A stretch of 64,000 nt of DNA from Chloroflexota bacterium. GTDB lineage: Bacteria > Chloroflexota > UBA11872. Positions 62,780-64,000 of the stretch are shown here, in pieces. Positions within the stretch are counted from its first letter, which is position 1. Each line of letters opens with the position of its first letter. A program made the position numbers and the translations under genes. Under the pieces are notes generated by a model that had not been told where the DNA came from, did no database searches, and saw only the letters and a program-made list of their open reading frames with translations. The DNA lies in NCBI GenBank assembly GCA_022826485.1, contig JAJDUU010000047.1, positions 1 through 64,000 on the forward strand, in the 5' to 3' direction.

Positions 62780-63180
62780 ATCCTCGTGCCCCTATCTGGT
62801 AGGGGGCAGGCTCGGTTCGCCTCTCTTCGAGAAACCTCGGCAAGATGCTGTAGGGGCAGGTCTCAGACCCGCCCGTACCCTAAGCAACCGGCCGACTCCA
62901 GATCGCGTGTGGCATGGATTCCCGCCTTCGGAGACCTTTGCATAAGTCTGTAGAGGCGGGTCCGAGACCCGCCCGACGCCAAGCATCCAGGGCGCTTCCA
63001 GGTTCGACCGGACTGGATTCCGGCCTCCGCCGGAATGACGGAGGGGTTTACGCAAAGGTCTCCCTTCGCGGGAATGATGGAAGGCTTACGCAAGGGTCTC
63101 GCTTCGCGGGAATGACGGAGGGGTTTCGCAAGGGTCTCAATTCGCGGGAGTGACGATCAATTCCGCCAAGGTCTCGTCAA
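62780..63180. repeat. Repeat block with a 38-bp tandem array
   Basis: Modules: a CCCCTATCTGGTAGGGGGC-type hairpin (62790-62808), two copies of the acgcccg-agaccc hairpin unit (near 62850 and 62955), and gaccggactggattccgg (63006). An array of ~38-bp units starting ttacgcaaaggtctc follows at 63048, 63086, 63124 and (partial) 63161. The array units are repeats in full, with no variable spacers, so it is not CRISPR. No gene is present. Confidence 0.78.
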
Positions 63181-63193
63181 GCGAAAGGCGGCC

Positions 63194-64000
63194 CTAACGC
63201 GGAAACGCGCCGCGCAGGCCTCCGTCTACCGGGATGACCGCGCCGGTCGTCTTGGCCGCTCGATCCGACGCGAGAAACGACACGGCCGCGGCGACGTCCG
63301 CGCCGGTGACCCGCCGCCCCAGCAGGTTGCGCTGCGCGTAGAACGATTCCAGGTCCTCGACGGCGACGCCGTGGGCGGCGGCGCGCCCGGCCCGCAGGTC
63401 GTCATCCCATAGCCCGGAGCCTTCGAACACCGCGTCGGGATTGACCATGTTGACGCGGATGCTGTCGGTTCCGGCTTCCACGGCGAGCACGCGGCCAAGC
63501 TGCAGCTGCGCCGCCTTGGCGGCGCTGTAGGCGCCAAACCCGGCGCCCGGGTCGAGCGCGTTCTTGGTGCAGATGAGCACGATGCTGCCGCCCAGACTCT
63601 GGGACCGCATCTGGCGCAGCGCGGCGCGACAGACGAGGAAATGCCCGGTGGCGTTGATGTCGAGGCTGCGCTGCCAGGTGTCGAGCTCCAGGTCGTCAAG
63701 GGGCGCGGCAGCCGCGACGCCGGCGTTGGACACCACGATGTCCACGCCGCCGACCTGCCTGGCCGCGGCCTCGAAGGCATCCGCTGTTTGGCGCTCGCTG
63801 GTGACGTCGAGCGGGAGCGCCTGCGCCCGGTCGCCGGCGGCAGTGATTGTCTCGGCGACGGCAGTTGCAGCGTCCGAGTCAATGTCGGTAACGAACACGA
63901 AGGCCCCGTCCGACGCCAGGGTCTGCGCGATGGTGCGTCCGATGCCCCGACCCGCGCCGGTGACCAGGGCCACGCGGCGCGCCAGCTCCCGTTCCGGCGG
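63194..64000 (-). CDS. Bifunctional rhamnulose-1-phosphate aldolase/alcohol dehydrogenase, C-terminal part (partial)
   Basis: The visible ~268 residues form the C-terminal SDR half. It has the cofactor motif ALVTGAGRGIGRT, NAGVAAAAPLDDL, and YSAAKAAQ (catalytic Tyr/Lys). The frame is open to the window edge, reading PPERELARR before the SDR start. The ending matches the fused rhamnose enzyme: NPDAVFEGSGLWDDD, then FYAQRNLLGRRVTGADVAAA, then TTGAVIPVDGGLRGAFPR. In that enzyme an N-terminal aldolase splits rhamnulose-1-phosphate and the SDR reduces or oxidises lactaldehyde. A stand-alone SDR starting at GTG 63973 is the alternative. The aldolase half should lie just past position 64000. Confidence 0.78.
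   Translation of the reverse strand, partial: PPERELARRVALVTGAGRGIGRTIAQTLASDGAFVFVTDIDSDAATAVAETITAAGDRAQALPLDVTSERQTADAFEAAARQVGGVDIVVSNAGVAAAAPLDDLELDTWQRSLDINATGHFLVCRAALRQMRSQSLGGSIVLICTKNALDPGAGFGAYSAAKAAQLQLGRVLAVEAGTDSIRVNMVNPDAVFEGSGLWDDDLRAGRAAAHGVAVEDLESFYAQRNLLGRRVTGADVAAAVSFLASDRAAKTTGAVIPVDGGLRGAFPR

Noticed and set aside
63048..63175. Possible CRISPR array
   Set aside because: The units of ~38 bp repeat in full with no unique spacers, and no cas gene is present.

Overview
The window is high-GC bacterial DNA with tightly packed genes, and most pathways read as free-living heterotroph metabolism. The mix suggests a Chloroflexota (green non-sulfur lineage) genome or MAG. The evidence is proline/threonine-rich linkers in secreted proteins, a LytR-CpsA-Psr lipoprotein instead of typical outer-membrane machinery, tandem DarA-type cyclic-di-AMP receptors, an L10-leader-controlled rplJL operon, a rhamnulose aldolase/SDR fusion, and many catabolic oxidoreductases and hydrolases. 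This taxonomic placement is an inference; no rRNA is present to confirm it.

Layout: 0-2.3 kb holds a ketopantoate reductase gene and a decayed copy of its 3' end. 2.3-6.2 kb is the translation/secretion block rpmG-secE-nusG-rplK-rplA-[L10 leader]-rplJ-rplL, interrupted between secE and nusG by about 450 bp of dispersed repeats. rpoB does not follow rplL. 6.2-13.5 kb is a surface-glycan cluster: three GT2 enzymes, one GT4, one GT39-like membrane enzyme and a flippase. 13.5-20.2 kb carries an exported NHL-repeat protein, an LCP lipoprotein, a short MutY, a GT9 enzyme, an FmdB-type zinc ribbon and a HAD phosphatase.

20.5-30 kb holds tRNA-Thr(CGT), a PIN/Phd toxin-antitoxin pair, a two-domain amidohydrolase, two adjacent PII-like cyclic-di-AMP receptor homologues, redox enzymes, a formamidase, a YifB/ComM ATPase and a YceI protein. 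30-42.8 kb is a catabolic stretch: PhyH dioxygenase, class III aminotransferase, PmoA-like protein, FAD oxidoreductase, thiolase plus DUF35 partner, CocE-type hydrolase, a large CehA/McbA-type metallohydrolase, MobA and a TIM-barrel isomerase. A small mobile-looking element (GIY-YIG gene inside perfect 28-bp inverted repeats) sits at 40.8-41.2 kb.

43-45.2 kb has trxA and dnaG. 45.3-53.1 kb is a type I restriction-modification island (hsdM, hicA-hicB, a small Cys/His protein, hsdS, hsdR, all on the minus strand). 53.2-64 kb has pyruvate phosphate dikinase, an Fsr-like MFS exporter, a four-gene overlapping operon (DUF1992, GT9, WecG/TagA, PfkB kinase), folC, an A-type Fe-S carrier, and the 3' part of a rhamnulose-1-phosphate aldolase/SDR fusion running off the right edge.

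Dispersed palindromic repeats fill almost every gap longer than about 150 bp. They share a few modules (an inverted repeat around TCGAG, a purine-rich gagaggg hairpin, a ggaatgacgg/gcaaaggtctc module) combined in different orders.
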